Assembly: GCF_014212055.1 (NCBI RefSeq)
Contig: NZ_JACJVO010000024.1
Location: 62,001-126,000, forward strand
DNA from: Cohnella zeiphila
GTDB taxonomy: Bacteria > Bacillota > Bacilli > Paenibacillales > Paenibacillaceae
Direction of reading: 5' to 3'
Length of the DNA stretch: 64,000 nt
A program made the position numbers and the translations under genes. The notes under the pieces are model-generated. The model saw only the letters and a list, made by a program, of their open reading frames with translations. It did no database searches and was not told the DNA's origin. Positions 33,489 through 43,152 of this stretch are shown one piece after another; position 1 is the stretch's first letter; each line of letters opens with the position of its first letter.

Positions 33489-34586
33489 TTAGAACCAGCA
33501 TTCGGATACTTTGCTATGGTAATAGGCTTGAATCGCCCCGACGATCTTCTCCGAAGCGCGCCCGTCGCCGTACAGCCGGTCTTGATAAGCCGCGATCTCC
33601 AGCCGCTCGATCTCCGATTTGAGATCCATCCGAAGCGGGTCGATCAGCTTGTTCCACCCCGCCTCCACGGTCTCCATCCATTCCGTCTCGTCGCGTAGCG
33701 TGAAGCAGGGCACGCGGGCGAAATAAGCTTCCTTCTGCACGCCGCCCGAATCGGTGACGATGGCGGCCGCTTCGGTCTCCAGCGCCAGCATCTCCATATA
33801 GGAGACCGGTTCGATCAGGCGGATATGATCATGCCGGGCCAGGACGTCCAACCGTCCGAGCTCCCGCAGCACCTTCTGCGTTCGCGGATGAAGCGGCAGC
33901 AGAACCGGGGCTTCGAGCCGGATCAGGGAATCGATGATCGCCCCCAGCCGCTCCGGACGATCCGTGTTCTCCGCGCGATGGATCGTGCATAAATAGTACG
34001 CTTTGCGCTCGACTCCGTACCGCTCCGGGCCGTACCTTCTGCCGGCGATCTCGCGGTTGTACACGACGGCGTCGTACATGACGTCGCCGCACAGCCGAAC
34101 GGGGTCGGCGATGCTCTCCCGCTCCAGGTTCTTCACCGCCGTCTCCGTCGGCGCGAACAGAAGGTCGGATACATGATCCGTGAGCACCCGGTTGATCTCT
34201 TCCGGCATCGCCTTGTTGTAGCTTCGAAGCCCCGCCTCCACATGGAAAAGCGGAATATGCAGCTTGCTGGCGGCCAGCGCGCCGGCGAGCGTGGAGTTGG
34301 TATCCCCGTATACGATAACCCCGTCCGGCTTCTCTTGCAGAAGAACCTCTTCGATCGCCTGCAGCATCAGGCCGGTCTGCTTGCCGTGGGAATGGGAGCC
34401 GACCTCCAGATCGTAGTCCGGACGGGGAATCTCCAGTTCGTCGAAGAATTGCCCCGCCATATTGAAGTCGTAATGCTGCCCGGTGTTGACGATGACTTCC
34501 CGGAACGATTGCCGGAGCGCCCGGGATACGGGCGCCACCTTGATGAACTGGGGACGCGCCCCGACGATGGTTACGATTTTTTCCAT
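33489..34586 (-). CDS. wbpI: Non-hydrolysing UDP-sugar 2-epimerase, WbpI type
   Basis: 365 residues. The family signature is complete (VNTGQHYD, YGDTNSTLAGALAA, HVEAGLRSYNKAMPEEINR, TDSGGVQKEA). The first motif reads GARPQFIK, which is seen in WbpI/WlbD-type enzymes acting on UDP-GlcNAc3NAcA, where WecB has GTRPEAIK. Together with the WbpA, WbpB, WbpE and WbpD homologues of the same operon it should give UDP-ManNAc3NAcA. A plain UDP-GlcNAc 2-epimerase role cannot be excluded. It starts with ATG after GAGAGGGTCC. Confidence 0.85.
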   Translation of the reverse strand: MEKIVTIVGARPQFIKVAPVSRALRQSFREVIVNTGQHYDFNMAGQFFDELEIPRPDYDLEVGSHSHGKQTGLMLQAIEEVLLQEKPDGVIVYGDTNSTLAGALAASKLHIPLFHVEAGLRSYNKAMPEEINRVLTDHVSDLLFAPTETAVKNLERESIADPVRLCGDVMYDAVVYNREIAGRRYGPERYGVERKAYYLCTIHRAENTDRPERLGAIIDSLIRLEAPVLLPLHPRTQKVLRELGRLDVLARHDHIRLIEPVSYMEMLALETEAAAIVTDSGGVQKEAYFARVPCFTLRDETEWMETVEAGWNKLIDPLRMDLKSEIERLEIAAYQDRLYGDGRASEKIVGAIQAYYHSKVSECWF

Positions 34587-34600
34587 AGGACCCTCTCTTT

Positions 34601-36031
34601 TTAGGAGAAATATGTGGGAGACTCGTGCGATGCGGCCATTTCTTTCTGGGAGCCGAGCAGGCGTTTCATCGCTTGTCCGACCGGAGATTCGCCTTCGCTT
34701 ACCCCTTTGGACTGTTCGCGCTGAAGGACGACCACGACCGTCTGGAACAGAATCTTCAGGTCGAAAAGCAGAGAGTAGTTATTGATATACATCAGATCGT
34801 ACCGAAGCTTGTCCGACGACAGCGTGCTGTAATTGCCCATCACCTGGGCCAAGCCGGTAAGGCCCGGCTTCACCATGAACCGGTAAGGATAATGCGGAAG
34901 CGTTTGTTTGAATTGGTTGATGAAGAACTCTCTCTCCGGCCGCGGGCCGACGATGCTCATCTCGCCCCGCAGCACGTTGAACAATTGCGGCAGCTCGTCG
35001 ATCCGGGTCGCGCGCATGAGCCTCCCCAGCTTCGTGATCCGGGCGTCCCGTTCGCCTGCCAGGACGGGGCCGGTCACATTCTCCGCGTCGTTGACCATGC
35101 TTCGGAACTTCAGAACCATAAAAGGCCGCTCGTCGATGCCGACCCGCTCCTGCCGATACAGCGCCTTGCCCGGAGAGGTGAGCGGGATCAGGATCCAGAA
35201 CAGCAGCATCACCGGCGAGGACGCGATCAGAAGCAAGCTGGCCACGAGCAGGTCGAACGCCCGCTTGATCATCTTCTCCAGCGGACTCAGCCGCGGCGGA
35301 ATAATCGAGTAGACGAGCATGTCGTCGATCTGCTGGGATTCCGCCTTCATGAGGAACAGCTCGTAAAATTCCGGAATGAGCAGGATCTCCTTGTGGTTGC
35401 GCCCGGCGAATCGCATGAATTCCGCCTTGACTCCCGGCTCGACGCCGGGGCTGAGCAGGAACAGATCGATATCGGCGTACGCTTCGCCCGGTACCGGAAC
35501 CCGCTTCGCCGTCTCCTCGATGCGGACGACCTCCATCCACTTGTCTCCCTTGAGGATGACTTTCTCGATGATCGAGAAGTCCGACTCCGAATCCTTCACG
35601 ATGAGAACGGCCCGCTTCTTGCCGTTCCCGATCGCCTGAATCGAGAAGATCGCCATGCGAAAGACGGCCATCAGGCAAGGCTGCAGGACGATCGCGAGCA
35701 GCACGATGCTTCTCGGAATAATGTAGTGCTGCACCCAGAAGTTCAGGAAGATCAGCTCGATGACCACCATGACGTGCGCGACGACGAGATTATAGAAGTA
35801 GCGGGAGTATTCGAACCGGCTTGAGAAGTTGTACAGGTTGAACAGGTAGTACGTTCCGATTCCCATCGCGCCCAGCAAAGGGACGAACCGCATGAACGAA
35901 TCGAATTCTTGAACGGGGATGTCTCCGCGGAACCGAACCTCGTATGCCGCCAAGTAGCACAGGAAAATCAGGACGAAGTCGAGCGCGGCGATAAACCAAG
36001 TGGATCTACTTAACCGAAAGAGTCTGCTCAT
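34601..36031 (-). CDS. Polyprenyl-phosphate sugar phosphotransferase (priming transferase)
   Basis: 476 residues. Four N-terminal membrane segments and a nucleotide-binding-like middle domain are followed by a fifth segment (LLVASLLLIASSPVMLLFWILIPL). The C-terminal bacterial sugar transferase domain has its motifs: PGKALYRQERVGIDERPFMVLKFRSM, TRIDELPQLFNVLRGEMSIVGPRPER and KPGLTGLAQVMGNY. It moves the first sugar-1-phosphate onto undecaprenyl phosphate and starts the repeat unit. It overlaps the upstream glycosyltransferase gene by 26 bases. Confidence 0.95.
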   Translation of the reverse strand: MSRLFRLSRSTWFIAALDFVLIFLCYLAAYEVRFRGDIPVQEFDSFMRFVPLLGAMGIGTYYLFNLYNFSSRFEYSRYFYNLVVAHVMVVIELIFLNFWVQHYIIPRSIVLLAIVLQPCLMAVFRMAIFSIQAIGNGKKRAVLIVKDSESDFSIIEKVILKGDKWMEVVRIEETAKRVPVPGEAYADIDLFLLSPGVEPGVKAEFMRFAGRNHKEILLIPEFYELFLMKAESQQIDDMLVYSIIPPRLSPLEKMIKRAFDLLVASLLLIASSPVMLLFWILIPLTSPGKALYRQERVGIDERPFMVLKFRSMVNDAENVTGPVLAGERDARITKLGRLMRATRIDELPQLFNVLRGEMSIVGPRPEREFFINQFKQTLPHYPYRFMVKPGLTGLAQVMGNYSTLSSDKLRYDLMYINNYSLLFDLKILFQTVVVVLQREQSKGVSEGESPVGQAMKRLLGSQKEMAASHESPTYFS

Positions 36032-37202
36032 ACACCCCTACCCTCTCCGAAGATTTGGAATCCGCAAGCTCCGGAGGCAGCGTTTTGCCCGAATAGGCCT
36101 CCATCAGCAATCCCTTGATCCGCTCGATATCGTATCTCTCCGCCCGGCTCAAGCTTTGGGCGCCGAACTCTTTCCTCATCGCCGGATCGGCGCACAGCCT
36201 GCCCAAGGCGTCCGCGGTTGCCGCCGCGTCCCCGACGGGAACGACAAAGCCGTTCTCTCCGCTTGCGACCAAGTCCCGGCTGCCCCGCACGTCCGTCACG
36301 ACAATCGGCTTGCCGGCCGCCATCGCTTCCAGCACCGCCTTGGGCAGCCCTTCCCGTTTGGACAGCAGGACGACGGCATCCGCCGCCCGCATCAGCTCCG
36401 GAATGTCCCGACGGAAGCCCGCGAACCGGACGCGTTCCTCCACCCGGCACTCCTTCGCGAGTGACCTCAGCTCGGCCTCCCGTTCCCCGACGCCGGCCAG
36501 CACGGCGATCGCCGGAACGCCGCGCCGCGCGAGCTCTTGGATCGCCAGGATCAGCTGCCGCTGGTTCTTGTTGTCGTTCAGCTCGGCCACGCACAGGACG
36601 ACGAACGTCATCTCGTCCGCGCCGAGCTCCGCTCGCAGCGCGTCGGACCTGCCGGCGCCCGAAGCGCCGAACTTGCCCGCGTCCACGCCGACGCCGGGAA
36701 TGTAGGCGACCCGCCCGCGCACCGGGAACGTTCGGGCTCGCCGGTAATCTTCTCCGTTGATCGTGATCAGCACGTCGGTCCACCTCGACAGGATCCGCTC
36801 CATCGAGTAGTACAGCAGCCAATTCAAGCGGGGCGCTCCCCGGTAGAAGTGGAAGCCGTGCGCCGTGTAGACGACGAGCGGGCAGCCGGCCAGCCTGGCG
36901 GCGATCCGGCAAACGACGCTCGCGTTGGGCGTATGGACATGAACGATGTCGTATTTCTCCCGCCGAAGCCACCGGGTCAGCTCCCGGAGCGCTTTCGCGT
37001 TGTCGAGAGAGAGGGGGCTGCGGCTGAAGGAAATGTCCCGGCACGGTATGGCGGCTCCTTCCACCTCATGCTTGCAGTGATCGGGGCTCGCGTAAGCGTG
37101 GACTTCGCATCCCCGGCTCTGCAGCATCTTCATGAACGGGATGTGGAAGTTCGCCAAGTGGGAATAGACAGTGGCGACGTACGCCGTTTTCGGACCGTTC
37201 AT
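36006..37202 (-). CDS. Glycosyltransferase family 4
   Basis: 398 residues, GT-B fold. N-terminal domain: VATVYSHLANFHIPFMKMLQSRG and HVHTPNASVVCRIAARLAGC. C-terminal donor-binding domain: LCVAELNDNKNQRQLILAIQEL, then VRFAGFRRDIPELMRAADAVVLLSKREGLPKAVLEAMAAGKPIVVTDVRGSRDLV with the E-x7-E motif. It adds a sugar from a nucleotide donor to the lipid-linked repeat at the inner membrane face. ATG 37202 is preceded by AGGTGAG. The donor cannot be told from sequence. Confidence 0.92.
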   Translation of the reverse strand: MNGPKTAYVATVYSHLANFHIPFMKMLQSRGCEVHAYASPDHCKHEVEGAAIPCRDISFSRSPLSLDNAKALRELTRWLRREKYDIVHVHTPNASVVCRIAARLAGCPLVVYTAHGFHFYRGAPRLNWLLYYSMERILSRWTDVLITINGEDYRRARTFPVRGRVAYIPGVGVDAGKFGASGAGRSDALRAELGADEMTFVVLCVAELNDNKNQRQLILAIQELARRGVPAIAVLAGVGEREAELRSLAKECRVEERVRFAGFRRDIPELMRAADAVVLLSKREGLPKAVLEAMAAGKPIVVTDVRGSRDLVASGENGFVVPVGDAAATADALGRLCADPAMRKEFGAQSLSRAERYDIERIKGLLMEAYSGKTLPPELADSKSSERVGVYEQTLSVK

Positions 37203-37212
37203 CGTATTCCGC

Positions 37213-38412
37213 TCACCTGCCTTCTTCCGCGACAAGCCGGTCTTCCGGCCTGGCCCGTTTGCCGTATCGGACTTGCTTGCCGTGCTGCCCGTACTTGCCG
37301 TAGAGGGATTCCCACTTCGAGACGATCGCGTCCATCTCGTAGTGCGCCATCGCGAACTGCCGGCCGCGTTCGCCCATCTCCGCCCGTTCCTCCGGCTTGA
37401 GCACCATCATCGAGAGCATCTTTCGCGCCAGGAGATCCGGGTCGCCGGGACCGGACAGGAAGCCGGAGATGCCGTCTCTCACGACCTCCCGGTTGCCGCC
37501 GACGTCCGTCGCCACGATCGGGAGTCCGCTCGCCGACGCTTCCAGCAGCACCATCGGCATGCCTTCGTAGCGGGAAGACAGCACGAAGGCGTCGCATGCG
37601 CCCATTAGGCGCGGGATGTCCCGCCGAATGCCCAGGAAGCGGACCTGGGCCCCGACGCCGATGGAGTCCGCGAGCCGCATGGTCGCTTCCCGCTCCCCTC
37701 CGTCCCCGACGATGAGAAGCACCCCGCCCGCATTGACGCGCAGCACTTGAGCCCAGGCCCGGATCAGGTTCGGATAATCCTTCGCCTCGACGAACCGGCC
37801 GACCGCCAGCCAGACGAACGCATCGCCGATTCCCAATTCGGCGCGCAGCCGGCCGCCTTCGGAAGGATTCCTCCCGAAGCCCTTCAGGCTGATGCCGTTC
37901 GGCATCAGCACGATCTTATGCTTCGGGCTCGCTTTCTGCCGAATGTAGCGATCGACCCCCTCCCGGCTGACGCTCGTGGTCAGCTCGCACAGGGGATCCG
38001 TCAGGCGGTACAGCAGCATCCGCAGCTTGCCGCCTTCGTTCGCCGTGTGCGCGGTCGAGATCATCGCGGGCACCGGCGCGAACAAGCGGGTCACGCGGGC
38101 GAGCAGGTTGGCGTGAACCATGTGGCTGTGCACGACATCCGGGCGGAACGATTCGATGAGCCGCTTTAGTTTGGCGATCGCCCGCGGATCCGGCACGCCC
38201 TTGCTCATCTCCAGCGAATGCAGCTCGATGCCGGCGCCCGCGACTTCGTCCTCCAAGGCGACCGGCCGGGTCATGGAGACGATCTTGACGTTCCAGCCTC
38301 TGCGCCTGAGCCCGGAGGCGAGCTGCACGGTCTGCATCTCAGCTCCTGCGTAATCGAGGCTGGTAATGAGGAACAAAATTTTTCTCCCGTTGCTCCCGTC
38401 GCTCATGCCCAT
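37213..38412 (-). CDS. Glycosyltransferase family 4
   Basis: 399 residues. It has the GT4 hallmarks: LFLITSLDYAGAEMQTVQLASGLRRRG at the start, VAVGRFVEAKDYPNLIRAWAQ in the donor domain and FLGIRRDIPRLMGACDAFVLSSRYEGMPMVLLEASASGLPIVATDVGGNREVV with the E-x7-E motif. It would extend the repeat unit. Its start lies inside the end of the polymerase gene (74-base overlap). GAGGAGG is six bases before ATG 38412, and a second ATG at 38406 is possible. Confidence 0.92.
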   Translation of the reverse strand: MGMSDGSNGRKILFLITSLDYAGAEMQTVQLASGLRRRGWNVKIVSMTRPVALEDEVAGAGIELHSLEMSKGVPDPRAIAKLKRLIESFRPDVVHSHMVHANLLARVTRLFAPVPAMISTAHTANEGGKLRMLLYRLTDPLCELTTSVSREGVDRYIRQKASPKHKIVLMPNGISLKGFGRNPSEGGRLRAELGIGDAFVWLAVGRFVEAKDYPNLIRAWAQVLRVNAGGVLLIVGDGGEREATMRLADSIGVGAQVRFLGIRRDIPRLMGACDAFVLSSRYEGMPMVLLEASASGLPIVATDVGGNREVVRDGISGFLSGPGDPDLLARKMLSMMVLKPEERAEMGERGRQFAMAHYEMDAIVSKWESLYGKYGQHGKQVRYGKRARPEDRLVAEEGR

Positions 38413-39667
38413 CTCCCGCCTCCTCTTTCTCTTCTTTGTCCTTCGGCTCGCGCCACAACGCCAGCGCGGCAACCGCCACCATCATGTACTCGTAATTGAA
38501 GCCGAAATCGCCGCTGAACAGCGTCGACGCGAACGTCTGAACGAGCAGGGCGAGCACCGCCGCGTGATGCCAGGCGACCCGGCAGGTGAACGCGAAAGCG
38601 ATCGCCCACAGCAGCAGCCCGACCATCCCGAGCTCGCCGGCCATCTCCAGAATCAGGTTGTGCGGATAGTTAAGATAGCCGTTCAGGTCGGGTCCTCCCA
38701 TGCCGGTGCCGAAGAAGGGATGCGCGATAAAGCGGCCCAGCGCGATCTCCTGCAAGTATCTGCGGTCGACGAAGTTGGCGTCCCCGGCCAACTGGCTCCC
38801 GCTGACCAGAACGGTAAATCTCGATCCTCCGAGCGATTCGAGCAGCTGATCCTTCAACAACCAAGCCGCGGCCGCCGCGCCCACGAACGCGTAACCGACT
38901 GCGTTGGCCCAGGCGGGAGGCAGCCGCCACTGCCCGTTTCGGCGCTTGCGGATCACGGTGAGCAGCAGGACGAGCAGGTTCGCCCCGATGAACGATACCA
39001 GCGGCCCGCGCGATTGGGTGGCCAGCGCCGACGTCATGCCGAAGCCGATCACGGCGAGCCGGAGCAGGAGCGGGATGCGCTTGCCCCAGAGGGCGACCGT
39101 CACGGCGATAAACAGCATTCTCGCGTCGAAGATCGGGTTGCCGCCCGGCAGCGTGAGCCGGTCCGGGTATTCCTGGGTGTATTGGCCGAACAGCTGGTGC
39201 GTGACGGAGTACCCGAGTCCGAAGACGGCGACCCAGGTCCAGGAGAACACCCGGTACCGCCGGTACGCCAAGTACGCGCAGATGCCGGGGAAAATCCCGT
39301 GAATAAACAGCATTTTCTCCTTATACATGCCGTAGTCCGAGTCCAGCGCCCACGCCAGCGACAGGATGGTATAGAAGAAGAAAATTCCCCACAGCGCGAA
39401 TCCTTTGAACGCGACCGGGCTCATCGGCTTCTCCGCCTTGCGGAACAGCACCGCCGCCGCGCCGAGCAGGAACGGAATGGCGATCAGCAGGAACAGCGAG
39501 CTTCCGTGCACGTAACGCTTATAATAGAAGCCGGTAAAATCGAAAAAGATGCTGAAGCCGAAAATGAGCCCCGCGTCGACCTTCATCTTCAGCTGCGCCA
39601 CGCACTGCAGAAGAAGCAAGGCGACGCTGCCGCCGAGCAGCAGGATCAGAATCAGACCGATCGTCAC
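38339..39667 (-). CDS. O-antigen ligase/polymerase-like membrane protein (Wzy type)
   Basis: 442 residues with 10-12 membrane segments and a large outer loop holding LGRFIAHPFFGTGMGGPDLNGYLNYPHNLILEMAGELGMVGLLLW. This is the Wzy_C/O-antigen ligase motif with the conserved PHN and G-x-G elements. It probably polymerises exported repeat units. The GTG start at 39667 overlaps the stop of the previous gene (GTGA). The tail is highly charged (EPKDKEEKEEAGDGHERREQ). Confidence 0.88.
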   Translation of the reverse strand: MTIGLILILLLGGSVALLLLQCVAQLKMKVDAGLIFGFSIFFDFTGFYYKRYVHGSSLFLLIAIPFLLGAAAVLFRKAEKPMSPVAFKGFALWGIFFFYTILSLAWALDSDYGMYKEKMLFIHGIFPGICAYLAYRRYRVFSWTWVAVFGLGYSVTHQLFGQYTQEYPDRLTLPGGNPIFDARMLFIAVTVALWGKRIPLLLRLAVIGFGMTSALATQSRGPLVSFIGANLLVLLLTVIRKRRNGQWRLPPAWANAVGYAFVGAAAAAWLLKDQLLESLGGSRFTVLVSGSQLAGDANFVDRRYLQEIALGRFIAHPFFGTGMGGPDLNGYLNYPHNLILEMAGELGMVGLLLWAIAFAFTCRVAWHHAAVLALLVQTFASTLFSGDFGFNYEYMMVAVAALALWREPKDKEEKEEAGDGHERREQREKNFVPHYQPRLRRS

Positions 39668-40758
39668 GGCCGTTCCCCCGCCGTTACGAGCCGCTTCATG
39701 TAGTCGATCCGGATCCTCTCCTTCTCCTTCGTATCCAGATGACGGATCGCCTCCCGCTCGATCCGCTTCCCCGCCCATTCCAGGACGAAGCTTCGGATCC
39801 GCTCCAGGTGCGGGACGACGTTGTCCTGCTCGTTCGGCAGTTCGAGAAGGAACGGCTGGCCGCCCGGGAAGTCGGTGTCGCGGTATCCCACGATAACGGG
39901 AATTCCATATGCGAGATACTCCCGAACTTTAAGCGGCGATCCTTCTTTCAAAGACGTCCGGTGCATGGCCAGAGAGCCGATGGCGGCGGTCGCCTGCTCC
40001 ATGATCGGCTGGTACTGCTCTCTCGACATGCGGCCATGGAACACCAGGTTCGTCGGAAGCTTCTCCCCCGATCCCGCGGCGTCCTTGGCCTGCAGGCCGA
40101 TCAGGTCGAACGCCCACCCGGGCTCGCGGGCCGCGAGCTGGACGATCTTATCCACCCCGTGCCAGGGTTGTCCCGGCGATCCGATGAATACGAGGCGGGT
40201 ATCCCTGGCTTCCCGCCGGTCCAAGGGAGAGTAGCTGTCCAGCTCGATTCCGTTGCCGATGACGATGGGCTGCCTCGTATACCGATGGTACAGCCGCTCC
40301 TCCGAGAGCTCCTGGCTGACGAACACGTGTCCTTTGCTTCCCTTCAGCACCCGGGCCCGCGTCATCCGGTGATACCAGTAACGCAGCTTGCCGAACCGCT
40401 TCATCTCCGTCAAATCGTTCGAATTGATCTCCAGAACGATCGGGTGGCGCTGCAGCAGCCGTTGCATGGGGGGATAGAACATATCGTAGCGGTGGTAAAT
40501 GACGTCGGGCTGCCACGCTTCCACTTGGCGGGCCAGCCTGCGGAACTTGGGGAAACGATCGCTCAGACTCTCATAGGCGACCGCCACCGTCTCGATCTCC
40601 TTCTGCGGCGCTTGCCAGTCGGCCAGCCTTCCGCCCGTGAATACGAACAGCCGCACTTCGTGACCCAAGTCGCTCCACACTTTGACTTGCGAGACGATCT
40701 TCTTGTACACGCCGCTCTCCGGACCTTCGTTCCAATGAAACAAATATGCGATCTTCAT
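39664..40758 (-). CDS. Glycosyltransferase (GT-B, family 4-like)
   Basis: 364 residues. The N-terminal part is KIAYLFHWNEGPESGVYKKIVSQVKVWSDLGHEV. The donor-binding half contains VFIGSPGQPWHGVDKIVQLA, VFHGRMSREQYQPIMEQATAAIGSLAMHRTSLKEGSPLKVREYLAYGIPVIVGYRDTDF. It is shorter and more divergent than the two other family-4 enzymes of the operon. ATG 40758 follows GGTGGCGGGAG. A second candidate, ATG 40788, overlaps the upstream stop as ATGA but lacks a ribosome site. Confidence 0.88.
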   Translation of the reverse strand: MKIAYLFHWNEGPESGVYKKIVSQVKVWSDLGHEVRLFVFTGGRLADWQAPQKEIETVAVAYESLSDRFPKFRRLARQVEAWQPDVIYHRYDMFYPPMQRLLQRHPIVLEINSNDLTEMKRFGKLRYWYHRMTRARVLKGSKGHVFVSQELSEERLYHRYTRQPIVIGNGIELDSYSPLDRREARDTRLVFIGSPGQPWHGVDKIVQLAAREPGWAFDLIGLQAKDAAGSGEKLPTNLVFHGRMSREQYQPIMEQATAAIGSLAMHRTSLKEGSPLKVREYLAYGIPVIVGYRDTDFPGGQPFLLELPNEQDNVVPHLERIRSFVLEWAGKRIEREAIRHLDTKEKERIRIDYMKRLVTAGERP

Positions 40759-40784
40759 GCTCCCGCCACCTTCAACGGTTGATG

Positions 40785-42161
40785 TCATAAGCTCAAACAT
40801 TCCGTATATAACAACCGCTGCTCCTTGCGGACGAATTGGCTGTTATGCCAGAGCAGCGAGAAATTTCCGCCGTAGCGCTTGCACTGCCGGTTCAGGGCAT
40901 CGATGGCCGCGAGCTGTTCGCTCGGGCGCACCGGCCCGGATCCGGACTGGAAAACGGCTTGTTCCATGACGACAAGCGGCCGTTCCTGAAGCCGGAGCGT
41001 CTTGCGGGCGCGGAGGTTGAAAACGGGATATTCGTAGCAGACGCCGCAGCGGAATCCGGGCGTATCCTCGTACCCCAGCGTGCTGTCGTAGCTAAGACCC
41101 GCATCTTCCCAATGCTGCCAAGTATCCGGGGCTTTCCAGCGCAAGAAATGCTGGCGGCCGCCCCACCGCTCCTGGCGGATTCCGTTCTTGCTTGCCGATT
41201 CGAGAAGCGTCTCGAACTGGCGTTTGATCCGTTCCGGACTCGTATACGTATCGAAGCTGGGATGAAGCCCGATCTCGTGACCGCGGGAATGGATCTCCCG
41301 CATGAGCCGCTCGATCTCCCGATCGGCGATCGAGTAATTGCCGTCCTTGCCCCGGACGGTCTCTTCCGTGATAAAGTAGAAGGCGCTTCTCATCCCGGCC
41401 TTCTCGCTGTTCTCCATGATCCAATGGAACGTGTTGAAGGGGTCGCCGGACAAATCCCCGTTCCGCGTCAGCCAGAATGCGCGGGTCTTCCAGTAGGCCG
41501 ATTGGAAATCCTGCCTCTTTACCGCATCCGCGAGAGCATCCTTCAGCATTCTCGCGCGGTTTTTGCCGAACGTGTAGAATGGCCAATCCACATCGTGACT
41601 CAGCGTGATGGAGGACTGGCGGGGCTTTCTCGGCAAGCCCGGCCACAGCTCCGCGATACACTCCCACAGCAGCTCCAAATATTCGTTCACGATGGGGCGG
41701 TGCAGAAATCCTTCCCGGTATGCCAGCGAACCCGCGGCCGGGAACCGGTCGATGGCGTCCCGCTTCGCCGGGACGCATTCCTCGTATCGCGTCAGCATGA
41801 AGAAGGCGCTGCCGAACACGTCCAGACGACAGACGATCTCGCCCGTCCGCCGCTCGAAATACGCTCCGCCTTCGGTCGGCCGTCCGAAGATCGCCGGAAC
41901 CGCTCCGAGCCGCGGATGGTCGAAACGCCGCAGCGGCGTCGCCGGCAGAGATTGCGGCCGCAGCCAGCCGCTCTCGTCCGTTCGCAAGAACAGATCCTCC
42001 ACCCGCAATAGGCGGGAATCGTCGCCGCTTAAACGGATCTCGATGCCGTCCCGCTGTTCGAAGACGACCGAATACGGAACGCCGAGAAATTGTTCCAGCA
42101 TGACCTTGTAGATGTACTCGCGTTCCGGCCTGCGGTTTGCCGGCGATCTGACGATCAGCAT
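40785..42161 (-). CDS. DUF7033/polysaccharide deacetylase-like protein
   Basis: 458 residues, no signal peptide. The first part (about 1-180) resembles the DUF7033 region found before NodB-like domains. The second has deacetylase elements: ITLSHDVDWPFY, FYFITEE, REIHSRGHEIGLHPSFDTYTSPERIKRQFE and SYDSTLGYEDTPGFRCGVCYEYPVFN. Many polysaccharide operons carry such proteins. They may act on the growing glycan or be non-catalytic. GGAGGGG lies six bases before the ATG. It abuts the FemAB/GNAT-type gene. Confidence 0.82.
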   Translation of the reverse strand: MLIVRSPANRRPEREYIYKVMLEQFLGVPYSVVFEQRDGIEIRLSGDDSRLLRVEDLFLRTDESGWLRPQSLPATPLRRFDHPRLGAVPAIFGRPTEGGAYFERRTGEIVCRLDVFGSAFFMLTRYEECVPAKRDAIDRFPAAGSLAYREGFLHRPIVNEYLELLWECIAELWPGLPRKPRQSSITLSHDVDWPFYTFGKNRARMLKDALADAVKRQDFQSAYWKTRAFWLTRNGDLSGDPFNTFHWIMENSEKAGMRSAFYFITEETVRGKDGNYSIADREIERLMREIHSRGHEIGLHPSFDTYTSPERIKRQFETLLESASKNGIRQERWGGRQHFLRWKAPDTWQHWEDAGLSYDSTLGYEDTPGFRCGVCYEYPVFNLRARKTLRLQERPLVVMEQAVFQSGSGPVRPSEQLAAIDALNRQCKRYGGNFSLLWHNSQFVRKEQRLLYTECLSL

Positions 42162-42162
42162 G

Positions 42163-43125
42163 CTAAACCCCTCCGATTCCGACGATCTGACCAATTCCGC
42201 AAATGCCGCCGATCAGCACCATGTGCCGAAGCCACATTTTCCCTTCCCGGAACACGTCTCGGAGGCCCCTCTTGCGAACGGTGAAATAAGGCACCAGTTC
42301 GGCTCCCCACACCGACTTCGACTCCGCCACCGAAGGAACGTTCGCGCCGCAGAAGTCGAAGCCCTTGACCCCCATCGCGGACAAATCCTGGAACATGAAG
42401 TAGGTCATAAGCTGGTTAGCGCCGCTCGTCAGATGCGCCCGTTTGGAGCCGAGCGCCAGTCCGAGCGCGCGCTTCTTGCTGAGAACGAGTTCGACGCTGG
42501 CGCTTGCCGGCTCCCCGTCCTTGGAGTAGCAGACGTACGTCCGGAAGATGTCCGGTCCGAGCATTTCCCGGGCCATCTCCAAGTCCGCCAGACTTAAGTG
42601 ATGAGTAATTCCTTTGCGTTGTTCCGTCTCGACGAGGCACGAGTAGACGTCCTCCATGTTGTCCGTGAGCCGGGTCTCGTAGCCGGCCAGCTTGGCTTTG
42701 TTCAACCTTCGCCGAATTGAGCCTTCCATCAGATGGTCTTGATAGGGAAGCTCCAGACGATAGGTATATTTGACGTTCGTGATGAAATTCGCCCATCTCC
42801 AGGGCCGGATGTCCTGGATGTCCGGCGGCAAAGCAATATCGACGGAGCCGCCGGCCCGGTCCATTTCCTGCAGCATCACTTCCGCCACTTTGAGCCATTG
42901 CTTGTTGATACGGAGGTTATTTTGAGTCGGTGTCGGCGTGAAGATAATAGGATAGTAGTAATTGATAGGGGGCATAATCAGCTTCCCTTTCCGATCCAGG
43001 AAGAACAGACTCTCGCAATAGGCTTCCGAGGAGGGCGCCTGGAACCGTTTGACTTCAACCCTGCATTTCCATTTCTGTCGATTGAACTCGGCCCACTTCT
43101 GCAACGCCTCTTGCTCCTGCAGCAT
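42163..43125 (-). CDS. FemAB/GNAT-like acyltransferase
   Basis: 320 residues, no signal. The C-terminal half fits the GNAT fold of FemAB-like proteins: LNKAKLAGYETRLTDNMEDVYSCLVETEQRKG, AYLVCYSKDGEPA-type strand (here FRTYVCYSKDGEPASASVELVL), and GVKGFDFCGANVPSVAESKSVWGAELVPYFTVRK. Such proteins attach amino acids or acyl groups to sugars. In this operon the target may be an amino sugar of the repeat unit. ATG 43125 is eight bases after AGGAG. An upstream in-frame GTG overlaps that site. Confidence 0.78.
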   Translation of the reverse strand: MLQEQEALQKWAEFNRQKWKCRVEVKRFQAPSSEAYCESLFFLDRKGKLIMPPINYYYPIIFTPTPTQNNLRINKQWLKVAEVMLQEMDRAGGSVDIALPPDIQDIRPWRWANFITNVKYTYRLELPYQDHLMEGSIRRRLNKAKLAGYETRLTDNMEDVYSCLVETEQRKGITHHLSLADLEMAREMLGPDIFRTYVCYSKDGEPASASVELVLSKKRALGLALGSKRAHLTSGANQLMTYFMFQDLSAMGVKGFDFCGANVPSVAESKSVWGAELVPYFTVRKRGLRDVFREGKMWLRHMVLIGGICGIGQIVGIGGV

Positions 43126-43152
43126 TGGATTCACTCCTAGAGAGGGTAAGTT

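Noticed and set aside
33489..34586. Plain UDP-GlcNAc 2-epimerase (wecB/mnaA)
   Set aside because: Not excluded, but the GARPQFIK motif and the presence of WbpA, WbpB, WbpD and WbpE homologues favour the WbpI role.
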